From Balneolales bacterium (GTDB taxonomy: Bacteria > Bacteroidota > Rhodothermia > Balneolales > Natronogracilivirgulaceae): a stretch of 7,683 nucleotides of DNA. Where the stretch lies: the NCBI GenBank assembly GCA_007116685.1, contig SKIC01000203.1, forward strand, positions 1-7,683, given 5' to 3'. This document shows, piece after piece, positions 4,870-7,683 of this stretch (position 1 is the first letter of the stretch; every line of letters starts with the position of its first letter). The notes under the pieces are model-generated. The model saw nothing but the letters and a program-made list of their open reading frames with translations. It ran no database searches and was not told the origin of the DNA. Position numbers and translations under genes: made by a program.

Positions 4870-6396
4870 TTAAGGATATACCAACAAAACACGTCTTTCC
4901 TCATCTTCCCTTTCTACAGTCAAATACATTCTCGTATTTTGAATCAATAATACGGATGCAATATCAGTGAAAGATTGGAGACTTTCCACCTCTCTACCGT
5001 TAATAGCTTTAACTATATCATCTTTTTGCAAACCATTACTTTGAGCACTTGAGCCATCCTCAACATTCATTATGGTAAGTTCAACAGGTTCACCTTCCTC
5101 AGGATTTGGAATTTCAGCGATAGTGAAGCCAATATCAAAGTGTCTCAGTGTTAACTCATTCACTGTTTCGTCAGACCAGAAATCCGGTACCGGAGTATTT
5201 TCTCCGAATGCCCAGCGATTTATTTCCTCGTCATTCAGACTCATTAAGGTCACTTTTTTATCGATTGATTCACCATTACGCCAAACGAGCAAATCAACTT
5301 CGTCTTGCGGGCGAAGCATAGCAATTCGCTCTTGCAAGATATTTGCTTCGTTAACCGGGAATCCATTAACAGCCAAAATAACATCATTACGTCGCAAGCC
5401 GGCTTTATCTGCACTTCCGGCACGAGCAACACCTAAAATTTCAACACCTTGAATTCTGTTTAGGCCCAATTGTGATGCGCGGTCTTGCTCTACAGATGCA
5501 ATCTGCACGCCAAGATATGGGCGTCGGACTTCGCCGAATTCAATTAAATCCATCGCAATTTTGAAAGCCATGTTTATTGGAATGGCAAATCCATAACCCT
5601 GATAACCTCCGCTATCAGTTGCAATAGCCGTGTTAATACCAATTAATTCTCCGGCATGATTAACCAAGGCGCCTCCGCTATTTCCTTTATTAATGGCGGC
5701 ATCTGTTTGGATAAAAGACTCAATACGCATTCGGTCACGAATGATATCAACATCACGATTTAAAGCGCTCACAATTCCGGCCGTAACCGTAGATCGTAAT
5801 CTGAATGGATTCCCAACGGCCATCACCCAGTCTCCTATTTCAAGGTAATCGGAGTTACCAACTACAATCGGTTGGATGTCGTTGGCTTCAATTTTTAAAA
5901 CAGCAAGGTCAGTGGAAGGATCTCGCCCAACAATTCTGGCTTCGTAATATCTTTTATCGTGTAAGCCAACACGTACTGATCTGGCGCTTCGCCCAATTAC
6001 GTGATTATTAGTGACTATATACCCATCGTTACTTATAATTACACCACTCCCAACGGTTTGCATATCCTGACGTGGAAGAATTCTTCTCCAGAAGTTATCG
6101 TCAAAATCGTGATTCCCATCATTAGGAACGGCACTTCTTATGGGTACTAATGCCTCGATATACACTACAGATTGAGTTACATCTCTTGAAACAGAGGTAA
6201 ACCATGAATCCCGACTGGTGAGATTATCAGAAGAGTTTTGGATAGCAGGTCCGGTATTTCTTGTAATCTCGGAAATTCGGACTTCCACATTTTCAGTCAC
6301 TGATATTTGACCAGAGAACAGCATCAGGAAAGCTCCGGCTAATAAACCAATCATAAAAACAAGAAAAAATGTTAGCGCTTTATGCTGAAAACTCAT
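4870..6396 (-). CDS. degP: DegP/HtrA-type serine protease with two PDZ domains
   Basis: This 508-residue periplasmic protease/chaperone degrades or refolds damaged envelope proteins. An N-terminal hydrophobic segment (about 7-28) serves as signal or membrane anchor. The trypsin-like domain (about 65-290) has the full catalytic triad: His132 in TNNHVIG, Asp163 in DPSTDLAVLKIE and Ser240 in NKGNSGGALV. PDZ1 spans about 292-385 (RRPYLGV, then GSADKAGLRRNDVILAVNG) and PDZ2 about 415-505 (SSAQSNGLQKDDIVKAINGR). The order and length fit DegP/DegQ. The hydrophobic segment lacks an obvious AXA cleavage site, so a DegS-like anchored form is possible. The ATG is three bases after the recO stop, so the two genes are co-transcribed. 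The gene symbol is by family; DegQ is an equal alternative. Confidence 0.93.
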   Translation of the reverse strand: MSFQHKALTFFLVFMIGLLAGAFLMLFSGQISVTENVEVRISEITRNTGPAIQNSSDNLTSRDSWFTSVSRDVTQSVVYIEALVPIRSAVPNDGNHDFDDNFWRRILPRQDMQTVGSGVIISNDGYIVTNNHVIGRSARSVRVGLHDKRYYEARIVGRDPSTDLAVLKIEANDIQPIVVGNSDYLEIGDWVMAVGNPFRLRSTVTAGIVSALNRDVDIIRDRMRIESFIQTDAAINKGNSGGALVNHAGELIGINTAIATDSGGYQGYGFAIPINMAFKIAMDLIEFGEVRRPYLGVQIASVEQDRASQLGLNRIQGVEILGVARAGSADKAGLRRNDVILAVNGFPVNEANILQERIAMLRPQDEVDLLVWRNGESIDKKVTLMSLNDEEINRWAFGENTPVPDFWSDETVNELTLRHFDIGFTIAEIPNPEEGEPVELTIMNVEDGSSAQSNGLQKDDIVKAINGREVESLQSFTDIASVLLIQNTRMYLTVEREDEERRVLLVYP

Positions 6397-6399
6397 AGG

Positions 6400-7131
6400 T
6401 CATTGTAATAATTGTTGAAAGATGTAGTCGGATCTTCGGTCTCTGATTTCAGGTATGTGATGTTTTATGTAAACGTCTAAATGATGAATTAAATTCTTTA
6501 TTTCTACAGAGGCAAAATCATTTTTTAGTATCTGACTTTTTTTACCTGAAAAAACCAATTCCATATAGTAGGCTTGCGTTTCAGATAAACGAAAAGCCAT
6601 CCCACTCCCCTGCATTCCAGAAACACTACCTTCGTCAATATTCAAAAAGTACCCGTTTTGCACCGGAGATTCCATGGCTTGTAATCCTACCCCTAACAAA
6701 TCACTCAAACGCATCTGTATGTACGGGAACAGGTATTTTGGGGATAATTTAGATTGATGAAGCCAAACTAAAAGAGATTTCCCAAACTCAAAAAATTCCT
6801 GATTTTCTTCATTCTCATGCGTTAGTTGTTCCAGCATTTCAAGAGTTGCCGTCGCTATGGCCATTTTTTCGATGTCAGAGCGTATTTTCCAGGTTTGGTC
6901 TGCAAGATTAGCCTCAGATAAGTTCTGAACAGAACGCGTTTGTTTGTAGTAAAACATAACATCCAGAAGGTTTCCGGGCTGCATCAATCCTGCAAATTTA
7001 CTCTTTGGCTTATTTACTCCCCTAGCCATTACAGCAATTTTCCCATAGCCTTCGGTAAGCAGTGTAACAATTTTACTGCTCTCCTTAAAATCAACTATTC
7101 GTAAAACAATCGCTGTACTTTTGGCCAGCAT
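6400..7131 (-). CDS. recO: DNA repair protein RecO
   Basis: RecO anneals single strands coated with SSB and loads RecA with RecR in the RecF pathway of recombinational repair in the cytoplasm. The 243-residue length is normal. The N-terminal OB-fold (about 1-80) has the family opening 'STAIVLRIVDFKESSKIVTLLT', then 'GYGKIAVMARGVNKPKSKF' and 'GNLLDVMFYYKQ'. A helical C-terminal domain follows. There is no cysteine anywhere in the protein, so the CXXC zinc site known in some RecO proteins is missing; several lineages lack it. The ATG overlaps the preceding stop as TAATG, and degP begins three bases after its stop, placing it in the middle of an envelope-gene operon. Confidence 0.93.
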   Translation of the reverse strand: MLAKSTAIVLRIVDFKESSKIVTLLTEGYGKIAVMARGVNKPKSKFAGLMQPGNLLDVMFYYKQTRSVQNLSEANLADQTWKIRSDIEKMAIATATLEMLEQLTHENEENQEFFEFGKSLLVWLHQSKLSPKYLFPYIQMRLSDLLGVGLQAMESPVQNGYFLNIDEGSVSGMQGSGMAFRLSETQAYYMELVFSGKKSQILKNDFASVEIKNLIHHLDVYIKHHIPEIRDRRSDYIFQQLLQ

Positions 7132-7683
7132 TAGAATGAAATAATCAGAGTGTTATGAAATGAGTATACAAATTCGGCTGCATCAAAAACGGGATCAAAA
7201 TCAGAAGTAGAAACAAAATGAAAGCCAAGACGAAGATTTTCACGCAACAAATAGGTTAACTGAGCATCTACGGTGATTCGTGGATTTAAGAAATCGGCGG
7301 GTTTGGCCTGATAATATCCAAAAAGCACTAAACTAACATCCTCGTGTAGCTTTCCCTGAAAATTAAGGCTTGTTGTAGATTTTATGTAATTTTGCTCAAT
7401 CCGAATAGTAGAATCATCGTCCTCTTCTATCCATAATTCGTTTTCATACATCAAACCGGTACTTACTGCTCCCGAAAAATTATCCGATTCAAAAAGCGTG
7501 AACCTGGCATTTAATCCCTGAAGAAAACGGCGTTGCAGTCCCAAATCAAGATTGTATTGAAACTGAGTAAATAATTCCGGGCGCACGGTATTTTGTCTGA
7601 ATAAGACAGTTCTGAAATGGAAATAACCGTTGCTCGTAGTTTGGTCACCTACTGTTCTGTAATCGATTCGATTCAGGAATAAA
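7131..7683 (-). CDS. DUF481-like outer-membrane beta-barrel protein, partial (N-terminus off right edge)
   Basis: The frame is open from the right window edge to the TAA at 7133-7131, giving about 183 visible codons; the true start lies outside. A GTG at 7586 could be read as a start, but the in-frame sequence before it (LFLNRIDYRTVGDQTTSNGY...) is coding in character, so it is internal. Alternating aromatic/polar strands recur throughout, for example YFHFRTVLFRQ, FTQFQYNLDLGL and LVLFGYYQ. The protein ends HNTLIISF, with the C-terminal Phe typical of barrel proteins recognised by the BAM complex. The strand pattern and 'GY.H.R....PE.FTQ.QYN..LGL..R.L.GL..R' suggest DUF481 (YdiY-like). Substrate and function are unknown. 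Its stop overlaps the recO start by one base. Confidence 0.7.
   Translation of the reverse strand, partial: LFLNRIDYRTVGDQTTSNGYFHFRTVLFRQNTVRPELFTQFQYNLDLGLQRRFLQGLNARFTLFESDNFSGAVSTGLMYENELWIEEDDDSTIRIEQNYIKSTTSLNFQGKLHEDVSLVLFGYYQAKPADFLNPRITVDAQLTYLLRENLRLGFHFVSTSDFDPVFDAAEFVYSFHNTLIISF

Noticed and set aside
5072..5452. Plus-strand 126-codon frame and a minus alternative frame within degP
   Set aside because: Both lie in the PDZ-coding part of an intact degP and show no independent start signals.
7131..7586. Separate 151-residue protein starting at GTG 7586
   Set aside because: The same frame stays open to the window edge with barrel-like sequence before the GTG, so this is an internal codon of a longer gene.

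Overview
The window looks like a piece of chromosome from a moderately AT-rich member of the Bacteroidota/Balneolota/Rhodothermota group. The evidence is a Rhodothermus-type high-potential iron-sulfur protein (HiPIP), a YtoQ protein, a DUF481-like outer-membrane barrel, a cysteine-free RecO, and few strong Shine-Dalgarno sites. The phylum is an inference; species cannot be read from the sequence.

Layout from right to left, because nearly everything is on the minus strand. (1) Positions 7683-4430 hold a tight run of four genes: a DUF481-like outer-membrane protein cut by the window edge, recO, a membrane-anchored DegP/HtrA protease with two PDZ domains, and an LPP20-like lipoprotein. Stops and starts overlap or lie a few bases apart. 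About 86 bases further on is a gene for a HiPIP predicted to be a Tat-exported lipoprotein. (2) This run converges on plus-strand ytoQ (3432-3884); a strong bidirectional terminator at about 3947-3978 separates them. (3) Divergent from ytoQ is a two-gene tryptophan unit, trpE-trpS (3132-680). It is preceded by a complete trp attenuator that is easily missed: a 36-residue leader peptide (3340-3230) with three consecutive Trp codons and a good Shine-Dalgarno, a leader hairpin, a competing antiterminator, and a Rho-independent terminator just before the trpE start. Anthranilate synthase component I and tryptophanyl-tRNA synthetase therefore appear to be controlled together by tryptophan supply.

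(4) From 664 to the left edge, starting 15 bases after the trpS stop and with no terminator between, lies a different kind of DNA: three small overlapping genes of phage type. Two of them are each broken by a single-base indel. Repairing each restores one continuous protein that ends in an ATGA overlap with the next gene. The third runs into a 19-T homopolymer at the window edge. This may be a decaying prophage fragment, or an error-rich or chimeric contig end.

The most interesting observation is the leader-peptide attenuator in front of trpE-trpS. The most useful correction is the reconstruction of the two frameshifted phage-type genes.
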